Assembly: GCA_026398615.1 (NCBI GenBank)
Contig: JAPLSN010000036.1
Span: forward strand, 124,001-188,000
Reading direction: 5' to 3'
Origin: Spirochaetota bacterium
Lineage (GTDB): Bacteria > Spirochaetota > Spirochaetia > Treponematales > UBA12059
DNA: 64,000 nt
Of this stretch, positions 17,025 through 25,276 are shown in pieces. Position numbers and translations under genes: made by a program. Within the stretch, counting starts at the first letter, position 1; each line of letters begins with the position of its first letter. Under the pieces are notes generated by a model, which was not told the origin of the DNA, made no database searches, and worked only from the letters and a program-made list of their open reading frames with translations.

Positions 17025-17041
17025 TGCATATTTCATGCCAA
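17025..17041 (-). promoter_or_regulatory. sigma-54 (-24/-12) promoter of the sigma-factor gene
   Basis: Minus strand TTGGCATGAAATATGCA. Against the consensus TTGGCACG-N4-TTGCW it has GG and GC at exactly the right spacing and two mismatches. The predicted start lies about 12 nt downstream, at about 17014, leaving a leader that begins with the ribosome site GGGGGG. Confidence 0.7.
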
Positions 17042-17200
17042 TGCCTAGTAGTCTCAAGAATAATTGATTGAGTCTAATTGCTTTACAGGAATACAAATAT
17101 AAAAGTTGAGGGAATAAAAAGTGAACAGTAAAACGATCCGGGTCACTCACTGTGTTAAAAGGTAACACTCACTACAGAAGTATCGAATTCTGTATCAAAT

Positions 17201-17881
17201 TCAGCCATGAAAAGCTTCAAAGGGCGTTATTGTGCGCCCGCAACACATACGATACGGCAAGCCTGAGCCACAGGGACAGCGATCATCGGCCGTGACGCGC
17301 CTGCCCAGCCTGAAATCGGCCCGAATGACGGACGATTCCATCGGGAGGACCACGTCGGGGAAACGAACGTGATATGACTGGAAGGCTTCGATCCGGTCGG
17401 CGCACGAAAGACCTTCAAGCGCTCCGGATTCCGACAGGGACCGCCACCCGCCGACCAGGACCCGGACGATGGCTTCGCGCTCGGCAGAACTGGAAAACTC
17501 CCTTTTGTTCCGCGAACCGAGATACTTTCCCACCTGGATCGAGGTGAAAGCCCGGAAATCGTCATGCTCCACGCAACCCGTCCGTGCCATGCCGTAGCCG
17601 TTCACGATCCGCGCGTACATCTTTCTCGAAAAACCGCGCCTGGAAAGTTTCTGGGCCGAAGCGAGGCTCCTGGCCGCAAGCTCCATCCTGTCGAGCCGTA
17701 TCAAGCTTACCGAGAACCAGTACAGGTAGGCGGTCAGCCGGCTGTCCCCGGGTGCGGTCCCGTCGACCGCAGACCTGAAGGACCTGAGCGCGCGCATCGT
17801 TTCATGGGTCGCGAGAGCCCGTTTCCCGCATCGGAAATCCATCTCCGGTGTGGTCGGGTTACGAAGGTCATGCCGCTTCAT
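17201..17881 (-). CDS. SEC-C zinc-binding motif protein
   Basis: 226 residues. The C-terminus holds a SEC-C motif (CPCGSGLPYRMCCG, about residues 203-216), a small zinc-binding module also found at the end of SecA. The rest is helical, with a repeat-like region (residues 25-100) containing Leu/Ala-rich helices that could be TPR-like, but no clear repeat was defined. Such proteins are widespread and mostly uncharacterised. The start has only a weak ribosome site. About 320 nt separate it from the promoter region of the sigma gene start; the AT-rich gap at 17042-17200 shows a small hairpin (GTGTTA / TAACAC) and no gene. Confidence 0.75.
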   Translation of the reverse strand: MKRHDLRNPTTPEMDFRCGKRALATHETMRALRSFRSAVDGTAPGDSRLTAYLYWFSVSLIRLDRMELAARSLASAQKLSRRGFSRKMYARIVNGYGMARTGCVEHDDFRAFTSIQVGKYLGSRNKREFSSSAEREAIVRVLVGGWRSLSESGALEGLSCADRIEAFQSYHVRFPDVVLPMESSVIRADFRLGRRVTADDRCPCGSGLPYRMCCGRTITPFEAFHG

Positions 17882-17945
17882 ATCCGTAAGAAAATACTCA
17901 CGGAACCGCGAGAAAGCAAATCACGGGCCCGGCATTTGCCATCCG

Positions 17946-20099
17946 TCACGGCTGCATGGACAGAAGCACGACGAGGCTGAAAGGAGCCGCGATGAAGGAG
18001 TCCTGGTGCATGAGGATTTCCTCTTCGCCGCGTTCCACGATGTCGCGGGGCGACGGCAGGTTCGTGTCCACGACGCGGCACCACCGGGCATGGTCGGGAG
18101 GAGGGCAGATTGCGAAGCGAACAGGCTCGGTCGACGCGTTGAAAATGATGAAAAAGTCGTTGTCGTCCCGGTCCGCGATGATATCCGCCTTGGAACCGTC
18201 GATACGCATCCCGATGGTTTGTTCGAGCCGGGCCCAGTCCGGCGTGGTTCCGTCGGGCGCAAACCACGCGACATCGGGCAGCGCGTTGAAGCTGGCGTCA
18301 CCGCCGGTGAAGAATTCGGGCCTGCGGAAAGCGGGATGCGCGAGCCTGAATGCGGTGAGCCGCCTGGAGAAGCGGTGGACGCCTTCGTTGCGTTGTGCAC
18401 AGGACCAGTCGAGCCAGGATGTTTCGTTGTTCTGGCAGTACGCGTTGTTGTTCCCGCCCTGGGTACGGCGGAATTCGTCCCCCGCGAGGAGCATGGGCGT
18501 GCCGATGGAGAGGAGTAGCGTAGCCAGGAAGTTCTTGACCTGGCGTTCGCGGATCATTTCGATTTTTGGATCGGAAATCGGGCCTTCATGGCCGTAGTTG
18601 TAGCTGAAATTTGAATCATGGCCGTCGTCGTTGTGCTCGCCGTTGTCCTCGTTGTGCTTCCCGTTGTAGCTCACGAGATCGTTGAGTGTGAATCCGTCGT
18701 GGCTCGTCAGGTAGTTGATCGAATGGAAGGGCTTGCGCCCGTCACGCAGGTAGAGATCGCTGGACCCAGCCAGGCGCGTGCAGAAATTCCTGAGCGCGTA
18801 CGCGTCCCCGCGCCAGAAGCGGCGCACGTCATCGCGGAACCGGTCGTTCCATTCCGCCCAGCGGCCCCCCGGGAACCATCCCACCTGGTACGCGCCGCCC
18901 GCGTCCCAGGCTTCGGCTATGATCTTGGTATGGCGGAGGAGCGGATCCTCGGCTATCTGCTCTATGACCGGGGGATTCTCGAGAAGGCGCCCTTTCTGGT
19001 CGCGGCCGAGAATGGACCCGAGATCGAAGCGGAACCCGTCGACGTGCATGTCGACAACCCAGTAGTGGAGGCAGTCCATGATGAAGTTGCGCACCACCGG
19101 ATGATTGCAGTTGAGCGTGTTTCCGCAGCCGGAATAGTTCTTGTAGTACCGGGGATCGTCGCCCAGCATGTACCAGATGGCGTTGTCGAACCCGCGGAAC
19201 GACAGTGTGGGACCCAGTTCGCTGCCCTCCCCGGTATGGTTGAACACCACGTCCAGGATGATTTCGATGCCCGCCGCGTGGAGTTCCCGCACCATCTCCT
19301 TGAACTCGGTCACCTGTCCGCCGAGGGCGCCTGCCGACGAGTACATCCCCTTCGGCGCGAAAAAAGCTATCGTGGAATAACCCCAATACTGCGTGAGGCT
19401 CTTGCCCGTCTTCGGATTGATCCGCGTGTTCTCGAATTCGTCGAACTCTTGCACGGGAAGCAGTTCCAGGCTGGTGATCCCCAGCTCCTTGAGCCGCGGG
19501 ATGGACTCGATTATGCCGCGGTACGTACCGGGATGTTCGACGCCGGACGACGGATGCCGCGTGAACCCGCGGACGTGGGCTTCATAGAGGATGCAGTGCC
19601 GCAACGGGTAATTGAGCGGCCGATCCCCGCGCCAGTCGAAACCGTTCCCGACGACGATGGACTTGGGCACGAAAGCCGCGTCGTCGAATTCCGCTTTCGA
19701 AAGGTCCTTGAGAGGATCGGCCGAATCGCAACCGCACGCCCGGGTCAGGTCCCAGATGAAGTCGCCGGAAACGGCCTTGGCGTACGGATCTATCAGGAGG
19801 AGATTGGGATTGAAACGATGCCCCCTCGCGGGAATGAAGGGACCGTCCGCGCGATAGCCGTACAGGGTCCCGGGGGAGGCTCCCTCGACGAAGCAATGCC
19901 ACACGTCCCCGGTCCTGTTCTGATGGGGGTCGAAACGGAATTCGAAGCAGGGCTTCGCGTCGTTCGAGGCCGAGAAAAAGCACAGCGTGATCGCACCGGC
20001 GTTCCTGGAGAAGACGCAGAAGTTCACGCCATCGGGGAGCGGGGTTGCTCCGAAGGGGCGCGGGGCGCCGGGACGGACGGTGTAGTTCCTGGAAGACAT
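17946..20099 (-). CDS. glgX: glycogen debranching enzyme GlgX (isoamylase type)
   Basis: 717 residues, GH13 subfamily 11. An N-terminal CBM48 domain (residues about 10-110; FGATPLPDGVNFCVFSRNA) precedes the catalytic barrel. Conserved regions: ILDVVFNHTGEG, the nucleophile in VDGFRFDLGSILG, the acid/base in KIIAEAWDAGG, and NYLTSHDGFTLNDLVSYN. It hydrolyses alpha-1,6 branches of glycogen. The start MSSRNYTVRPGAPRPFG is chosen because an upstream in-frame extension lacks family similarity. It stands alone between the SEC-C gene and fabG. Confidence 0.95.
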   Translation of the reverse strand: MSSRNYTVRPGAPRPFGATPLPDGVNFCVFSRNAGAITLCFFSASNDAKPCFEFRFDPHQNRTGDVWHCFVEGASPGTLYGYRADGPFIPARGHRFNPNLLLIDPYAKAVSGDFIWDLTRACGCDSADPLKDLSKAEFDDAAFVPKSIVVGNGFDWRGDRPLNYPLRHCILYEAHVRGFTRHPSSGVEHPGTYRGIIESIPRLKELGITSLELLPVQEFDEFENTRINPKTGKSLTQYWGYSTIAFFAPKGMYSSAGALGGQVTEFKEMVRELHAAGIEIILDVVFNHTGEGSELGPTLSFRGFDNAIWYMLGDDPRYYKNYSGCGNTLNCNHPVVRNFIMDCLHYWVVDMHVDGFRFDLGSILGRDQKGRLLENPPVIEQIAEDPLLRHTKIIAEAWDAGGAYQVGWFPGGRWAEWNDRFRDDVRRFWRGDAYALRNFCTRLAGSSDLYLRDGRKPFHSINYLTSHDGFTLNDLVSYNGKHNEDNGEHNDDGHDSNFSYNYGHEGPISDPKIEMIRERQVKNFLATLLLSIGTPMLLAGDEFRRTQGGNNNAYCQNNETSWLDWSCAQRNEGVHRFSRRLTAFRLAHPAFRRPEFFTGGDASFNALPDVAWFAPDGTTPDWARLEQTIGMRIDGSKADIIADRDDNDFFIIFNASTEPVRFAICPPPDHARWCRVVDTNLPSPRDIVERGEEEILMHQDSFIAAPFSLVVLLSMQP

Positions 20100-20215
20100 A
20101 GGGTGGAACCTCGACCGAAGTATAGCATTGAAACCGTTTACAGGCGAGAGGATTTGGCAATGGGGAAAGGAACCCCGGGCGAACATCCATCGGGCCGGAA
20201 TGGGCCATCCTCGCG

Positions 20216-20260
20216 TGAAAAAGGAAGAGGGCCGGAAAACGCGAACGCTTCCCGACCCTC
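20216..20260 (-). terminator. terminator of fabD-fabG
   Basis: On the minus strand GAGGGTCGG pairs with CCGGCCCTC (one G:T), with a 16-nt loop, followed by TTCCTTTTT. It begins about 20 nt after the fabG stop codon. Confidence 0.8.
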
Positions 20261-20280
20261 CTGGTCACGGCACGGGATCT

Positions 20281-21030
20281 TCACATCGCCATGCCGCCAT
20301 CGATCTTGATGATCTCCCCGGTGATGTACGAAGCCATATCGGACGCGAGGAATGCGACAACGGAGGCCACCTCGGCCGGTTTCCCGGTACGTCCCAGGGG
20401 AATCGAGGCCTTCAGTTTCTCCTTGGCTTCGGCGGGTATGCCGTCCGTCATCGCGGTTTCGATGAAACCCGGAGCGACGGCATTGACCCGCACCCCGCGG
20501 CTCGCCACTTCCCTGGCGAGGCTCTTCGTGAATCCGATGAGTCCCGCCTTGGACGAGGAATAGTTGGTCTGCCCGCCGTTACCGGTAATGCCCACGACGC
20601 TCGTCACGTTGATGATGGATCCCGACCTCTGCTTGATCATGTGCCTGGCTGCGATACGGGACACGAGGAAGGCGCTCGTCAGGTTGGTGGTAATGACCGC
20701 GTTCCAGTCCTCGAGGCTCATCCGGAATACGAGACCGTCGCGGGTCACGCCCGCGTTGTTGACGACGACATCGATCCGCCCCTTTGCCTTTATTGTTTGC
20801 TCGAGCGCGTTTTCGACCGATTTTTCGTCGGCGACATCGCAGGAAATCCAGGCGACCGATCCGCCGTTTTCCGCGGCTGTCGTCTGGAGGTAATCATGAT
20901 CTTCGGCCAGGGAACGCGAAAGATAGGTCACGGTGGCGCCTTCGCGCGCGAACGTCTCCACGATCGCCCGACCGATTCCCTTCGAACCGCCGGTAACGAT
21001 CGCCATCTTGTCCTTCAGCAACTTGTCCAT
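20281..21030 (-). CDS. fabG: 3-oxoacyl-[acyl-carrier-protein] reductase FabG
   Basis: 249 residues, a classical short-chain dehydrogenase. NADPH-binding TGGSKGIGRAI is at residues 14-24. The VVNNAGVTRDGLVFRM block and the catalytic Ser (INVTSVVG) with Tyr/Lys (NYSSSKAGLIGFTKSLA) are present. The sequence ends ITGEIIKIDGGMAM, as usual for FabG. It is the second gene of the fabD-fabG pair, 9 nt after fabD, with GAGG as ribosome site. It reduces beta-ketoacyl-ACP in fatty-acid elongation. Confidence 0.95.
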   Translation of the reverse strand: MDKLLKDKMAIVTGGSKGIGRAIVETFAREGATVTYLSRSLAEDHDYLQTTAAENGGSVAWISCDVADEKSVENALEQTIKAKGRIDVVVNNAGVTRDGLVFRMSLEDWNAVITTNLTSAFLVSRIAARHMIKQRSGSIINVTSVVGITGNGGQTNYSSSKAGLIGFTKSLAREVASRGVRVNAVAPGFIETAMTDGIPAEAKEKLKASIPLGRTGKPAEVASVVAFLASDMASYITGEIIKIDGGMAM

Positions 21031-21039
21031 GTCATGACC

Positions 21040-21960
21040 TCACAGGGAAATCGAGGCGACGGCATCCAGCGTGCCGGCCGGAAGACAGGGCACCTTGTCG
21101 CTGATGCCCTTCCAAAGACCTCCGAGTACCGTTCCTGGACCGGCTTCCAGGCACAACGTGTACCCTTCGGCGAGAATGGCCTTTTCTTCCTCCAGCCACC
21201 GCACGGGGCTGACGATCTGGTCGCTGGCCAGTTTTTTTGCCTCTGCGCCGGTTTTCACGATGCCTCCGGTCACGTTGGAGAAGAGCGGCAGTTTCGGATT
21301 GGCGAACTCGACGTCGGAAAGCAGTTCCCTGAAGCCGTCATACGCGTATTTCATGATCGGGGAATGGAAGGCGCCGGAAACCTTGAGGCGGATGACGCGC
21401 TTGGCTCCCGCCGCCTTGAGGGCTTCTTCGGCTTTCGAGAGACCCGAGTTCGTTCCGGAGATGACCGATTGGCCCGGAGCGTTGAGGTTGGCGATCCATG
21501 CTTCGTCGATCCCGGCCGCGGCCAGTGCGGCAGTGATGGCTTCCGGCGCCATGCCGATGACCGCAGCCATGCCGGATCCGCCCGAACGGTTGCCCGCTTC
21601 TTCCATGAGGCGTCCGCGCCCGGATACCAGCCTGAACATCGTCGGAGCGTCGATGAATCCCGTTTCGACGAGCGCGACCCATTCGCCCAGGCTGAATCCC
21701 GCCGCTCCGTCAGGCCGGATGCCATGCTCCCTGAGGCAGATCGCCGCCGCCGAACCGACGACGGCCAGCGCGACCTGGGCCACATTGGTGCGCTTGAGTT
21801 CGTCCTCGGTACCCGTGAAAATGATCTTCGAAAGATCGAGCTTGGAAATCTCGGATGCCGCGTCGAAAAGTTCCCGGACCGCGGTGCTCGTGGAATGGAA
21901 ATCCTTGCCCATGCCGACGTACTGGGCTCCTTGCCCGGGAAACAGGAAACAGGTTTTCAT
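21040..21960 (-). CDS. fabD: malonyl-CoA:ACP transacylase FabD
   Basis: 306 residues. The start MKTCFLFPGQGAQYVGMGKD follows GGGAGG. The active-site serine is in GFSLGEWVALVETG and the catalytic His in LKVSGAFHSPIM. It transfers malonyl groups to acyl carrier protein. It leads the fabD-fabG unit; acpP, fabH and plsX are not adjacent, unlike many bacteria. Confidence 0.95.
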   Translation of the reverse strand: MKTCFLFPGQGAQYVGMGKDFHSTSTAVRELFDAASEISKLDLSKIIFTGTEDELKRTNVAQVALAVVGSAAAICLREHGIRPDGAAGFSLGEWVALVETGFIDAPTMFRLVSGRGRLMEEAGNRSGGSGMAAVIGMAPEAITAALAAAGIDEAWIANLNAPGQSVISGTNSGLSKAEEALKAAGAKRVIRLKVSGAFHSPIMKYAYDGFRELLSDVEFANPKLPLFSNVTGGIVKTGAEAKKLASDQIVSPVRWLEEEKAILAEGYTLCLEAGPGTVLGGLWKGISDKVPCLPAGTLDAVASISL

Positions 21961-22001
21961 GACAACCTCCCGAAAGGACATTACAACATGACAAAGCAGC
22001 G

Positions 22002-22039
22002 AACTATGTCAATCTAACAAAATATGTCAACTGTGTCAA
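22002..22039 (-). promoter_or_regulatory. fabD promoter with repeated TTGACA
   Basis: Three minus-strand TTGACA hexamers lie at 22039-22034, 22030-22025 and 22012-22007, offsets of 9 and 18 bp. The first is followed after 17 nt by TAGATT (22016-22011), the second after 17 nt by ATAGTT (22007-22002). This gives two overlapping promoters, or direct repeats for a regulator. Confidence 0.6.
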
Positions 22040-22113
22040 ATACCTGGTTCTCTCCCTCACCGCGACACGAAAGAACTGGAGGAAAATCCGTTTCAGTCAT
22101 TATACTGGATGCC

Positions 22114-22419
22114 ATGACGGGCATTTCGCGAATCGTCGTCGCGACCATCAAGGCAATCCCCGCAGGCCGGGTTTCCACATATGGAGCCATCGCGAAAGCG
22201 GCCGGACTCCACAACGGTGCCCGGCAAGTCGTCCGTATACTCCACGCGTGCTCCGGGTCGGAAGGATTGCCCTGGCACCGCATCGTCAGGGCGGACGGAC
22301 GCATAGCCCTGCCCGAGGGCGAAGGATTCGATCTGCAGAAGGGATTGCTGGAATCCGAGGGAGTCGAGGTGGATCCGTCGGGAAAGGTCGATCTCGCGCG
22401 CTACGGCGCCGTGCATTGA
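22114..22419 (+). CDS. alkyltransferase-like protein (ATL, MGMT domain)
   Basis: 101 residues matching the DNA-binding domain of O6-alkylguanine transferases: IPAGRVSTYGAIAKAAG, GARQVVRILHACSG, then LPWHRIVRADGRIALPEGE. The reactive cysteine of PCHRV is replaced by Trp (PWHRI), which defines ATL proteins. They bind alkylated guanine and recruit excision repair but do not transfer the group. There is no ribosome site; TATACT ends seven bases before the ATG, so it may be leaderless. It is divergent from fabD. Confidence 0.9.
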   Translation: MTGISRIVVATIKAIPAGRVSTYGAIAKAAGLHNGARQVVRILHACSGSEGLPWHRIVRADGRIALPEGEGFDLQKGLLESEGVEVDPSGKVDLARYGAVH

Positions 22420-22442
22420 GCCCGGTGACGAATCGTATCCGT

Positions 22443-23360
22443 TCAACCCTCTGATTTCAGGAACCTGGACCCGAAGGCATGGAAGCCCGACCGTTCGAGA
22501 TGCGATCCGAAGCCCTCGACCAGGAAGGGCAAGTCGACCAGGAAATGCGCGATGCCTTCGTCCCCGCACCATTTGATCACGGTGTCCACAAGCGTCGACC
22601 CCAGGCCGAATCGCCGGCGCTCGGACGCGACATAGAGGAAAAACAGGCGGCAGAAGGATCGTTCCCCGATGACGATCACGTGTGCGGCGGCAACCGCTTC
22701 CACGCTGCCGGCCGCATTCTCGGCGGCAGCGATCCAGATCGCGTGGACATCGTCGCCGAGCAGCTCGTTTTCAAGCTTCGCGTACGCGTACTCGACGACG
22801 GGTTCGGGAAAACGGTCGAGATCCTCGGAAAGGCTGGCATCGAAAAGCGCGGTGAAATCCCGCCACGCGCCCGCGTCGTAGCGCCTGACCGTGTAGTCGC
22901 TCAGGACGAGGTCGCAGGTTTCCTCGGGTTCGGGGCCGAGTCGCTCCAGGCCACGGGCTTCCCGGAGATCATCGTACCATTCCGAAATGACGCGCTTCAT
23001 CGCGATTCGCTTGAAGTCGTACCACCGTTCCGTTACCGCACGGTCCTTGTCTATGAGGTCCTTGAACGCACGGAACACACCCCGACCCCGGGACAGGGCG
23101 GCCGTCAACTCCTGGCGCAGCGAGGGATCCGAAATCGATTCGGTAAACCGCTCCATCAACGAAAAACCGTTCCTGCTCGTCCACGCCGGCATTGGAGCCT
23201 GGATCTCGGATTCGTCTCCATCGGGTTCGATGGAATCGTCGGTATCGCTCGCGTCAAGGTTGATCACGCGCCCGTCATCCATGTCTATCGAATAGTCGTT
23301 GTCCTGGTCTTCCATGGAGAAAATCAGCTGATCGACGATTTCATCGCTGAGATCGAACAT
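22443..23360 (-). CDS. UPF0158-like domain fused to GNAT acetyltransferase
   Basis: 305 residues. Residues 1-140 resemble UPF0158 proteins: MFDLSDEIVDQLIFSMEDQD, an acidic stretch, then GFSLMERFTESISDPSLRQE, SRGRGVFRAFKDLI and WYDFKRIAMKRVISEWYDDL. Residues 160-300 form a GNAT domain with the acetyl-CoA loop region FFLYVASERRRFGLGSTLVD. The substrate is unknown. The start follows GGAGGAAGGAC. It is divergent from the PHP gene. The fusion is readable in one uninterrupted frame. Confidence 0.8.
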   Translation of the reverse strand: MFDLSDEIVDQLIFSMEDQDNDYSIDMDDGRVINLDASDTDDSIEPDGDESEIQAPMPAWTSRNGFSLMERFTESISDPSLRQELTAALSRGRGVFRAFKDLIDKDRAVTERWYDFKRIAMKRVISEWYDDLREARGLERLGPEPEETCDLVLSDYTVRRYDAGAWRDFTALFDASLSEDLDRFPEPVVEYAYAKLENELLGDDVHAIWIAAAENAAGSVEAVAAAHVIVIGERSFCRLFFLYVASERRRFGLGSTLVDTVIKWCGDEGIAHFLVDLPFLVEGFGSHLERSGFHAFGSRFLKSEG

Positions 23361-23454
23361 GTCCTTCCTCCGGATCGCGCCGATTCCGCCGGCGGGTGCC
23401 CCCCGGGCGGCCGCTTGCTTTGATCCATTGCCGATAATACTATGGAAATCAACC

Positions 23455-24354
23455 ATGAAAGCCAACCTGCACCTGCATTCCAGGCATTCCGACGGCAGCC
23501 TGTGGCCGAACGAGATCGCGAAGCTCGCCTCCGAAGCGGGGCTCGAAGCCGCCGCCCTCACGGATCACGATACGCTCGGAGGGACCGGTGAGTTTCTTGC
23601 CACCTGCGCAGGGTACGGCGTTCGGGCATATATTGGCTGCGAAATCGACTGCGTGGCCCCGGAGATCGGATACAAGAGCGAAATCCTTGCGTACTTCCCG
23701 CACGGCGAAACACATCACGCGAGGCATTTCCTGCGGGCCATTTCTGCAACCCGCTTTACCCGCATGGCAGAGTTCGTCGACCGCTGCCGGACGATTTTTT
23801 CCCGTCCGGACCTGGATTTCGGCGAACTCTGCTCGGCAAAGATCGGGGACAGGTTCGATGCCTTCGATGCCGAGGATTTTTCCTTCAACAAGGTTGACAT
23901 CTTCAACTACCTGAAACGAAAGAAAACCTTGCCTGAATCCGCAGGCTACCGGGAATTCAAGAAGACGTACTTCGATTCCGGTCTGATATCCGACGCGAAA
24001 TTCCCCAAACCCCATGTCAGAGACGTGGCAGCCACCATCGTCGCCGACGGAGGTTTCCTCGTCATCCCGCATATCGGGCATGAATTCGCTGACTCCTTCG
24101 GGACGATGGGCAGGGAACGGCGGCGCCTCGAAACCATGCTCGGCTTCTTCCGGGATGCCGGCGTGACCGGGATCGAAATGTACTACTACCGGAATCCCGA
24201 CGCTGCCGGAATCAACGAGCTCGTGCTGGACGCGTCGAAGGGGTTTTTCACGACCTGGGGATCCGATTGCCACGGCCCTGGATCCGGGAAATTCACCATC
24301 GGCGATTTTTCCGGGGACTTTCCGGGCTTCCCCGATTTCGGCGTATCGCATTGA
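23455..24354 (+). CDS. PHP-domain phosphoesterase
   Basis: 299 residues. Metal-binding motifs of the PHP family are clear: NLHLHSRHSDG at the N-terminus, LTDHDTLGG, GCEIDCVAPE, a His in VIPHIGHEF, and WGSDCHGPGSG near the C-terminus. Members hydrolyse phosphate esters or nucleotides such as 3',5'-bisphosphates (RNase AM/YciV), but this one is divergent and longer in the middle, so the substrate is open. The ATG has only a weak GGAAAT ribosome site. It is followed 78 nt later by thyX. Confidence 0.82.
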   Translation: MKANLHLHSRHSDGSLWPNEIAKLASEAGLEAAALTDHDTLGGTGEFLATCAGYGVRAYIGCEIDCVAPEIGYKSEILAYFPHGETHHARHFLRAISATRFTRMAEFVDRCRTIFSRPDLDFGELCSAKIGDRFDAFDAEDFSFNKVDIFNYLKRKKTLPESAGYREFKKTYFDSGLISDAKFPKPHVRDVAATIVADGGFLVIPHIGHEFADSFGTMGRERRRLETMLGFFRDAGVTGIEMYYYRNPDAAGINELVLDASKGFFTTWGSDCHGPGSGKFTIGDFSGDFPGFPDFGVSH

Positions 24355-24432
24355 AATCCCGTCGCCCTCGCGGCGATCTCATCCCGTCGGGTGCACGGCG
24401 CATCGTGTCCTACCCGATTCCCGGAGGAAATC

Positions 24433-25269
24433 ATGGCACATTGCGTCGTTCCCGAGGCGGACAACATTCTCGACAGGGAATTCCCGGTTCTCGACAAGGG
24501 TTTCGTCCGGCTCGTGGACTACCTGGGAGGCGACGCCAGGATCGTACAGGCAGCCAGGGTTTCCTGCGGCGCGGGAACGAAAACCCTTCGCGAAGATGCC
24601 GCGCTCATCGACTACCTCCTGCGGAACGAGCACACCTCTCCCTTCGAGCAGGTCGTACTCACCTTCCACGTCAAACTTCCCATTTTCGTCGCCCGGCAAT
24701 GGATCCGCCACCGCACCGCTCGGGTCAACGAGATCTCTGGCCGCTATTCGGTGATGAAGGATGAATACTATATTCCGGCGCCGGAAGACGTCGCGGCCCA
24801 GAGTTCCGACAACAAGCAGGGGCGCGCATCCGAAGCGATGGATCCGGTCGAAGCCGACGGCATCATCGGCAGGATCGCCGCGGGCCAGAAGGCGGCCCAC
24901 GCCGTGTACCTCGACCTGATCGACTCAGGCGTCGCGCGGGAGCTCGCCAGGATCGGTCTGCCCTTGAGCCTCTATACCGAATGGTACTGGCAGATCGATC
25001 TGCACAACCTGTTTCACTTCCTGACCCTCAGGATGGACGCGCACGCGCAGCTCGAGATCCGCGCCTATGCGAACGCCATCTTCGGCATAGCCCGGGCGGT
25101 GGCCCCGGCCGCATGCGCCAGCTTCGAACGGCACTCGCTCAACGCGGTGCGTTTTTCCTCGGACGAATTCGGAGCCCTGCAGAACTTGCTTCGCGGAGAG
25201 CACCCCGGACTCGAAGGCAAGGACCTGGAACGATTCGAGGAAAAACTGGCGAACGGCCGGCAGCGCTGA
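24433..25269 (+). CDS. thyX: flavin-dependent thymidylate synthase ThyX
   Basis: 278 residues. The ThyX signature RHRX7S appears in RQWIRHRTARVNEISGRYS. C-terminal residues typical for FAD and dUMP binding are in LYTEWYWQIDLHNLFHFL. It makes dTMP from dUMP with methylene-THF and NADPH, and replaces ThyA in many anaerobes and spirochaetes. The start after CGGAGGAAATC is clear. It converges on the DUF2804 gene with 7 nt between. Confidence 0.96.
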   Translation: MAHCVVPEADNILDREFPVLDKGFVRLVDYLGGDARIVQAARVSCGAGTKTLREDAALIDYLLRNEHTSPFEQVVLTFHVKLPIFVARQWIRHRTARVNEISGRYSVMKDEYYIPAPEDVAAQSSDNKQGRASEAMDPVEADGIIGRIAAGQKAAHAVYLDLIDSGVARELARIGLPLSLYTEWYWQIDLHNLFHFLTLRMDAHAQLEIRAYANAIFGIARAVAPAACASFERHSLNAVRFSSDEFGALQNLLRGEHPGLEGKDLERFEEKLANGRQR

Positions 25270-25276
25270 GCGCCGA

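Noticed and set aside
23430-23437. GCCGATAA, identical to the sigma-28 -10 element, before the PHP gene
   Set aside because: No TAAA at the required 15-nt distance, and no flagellar gene downstream.
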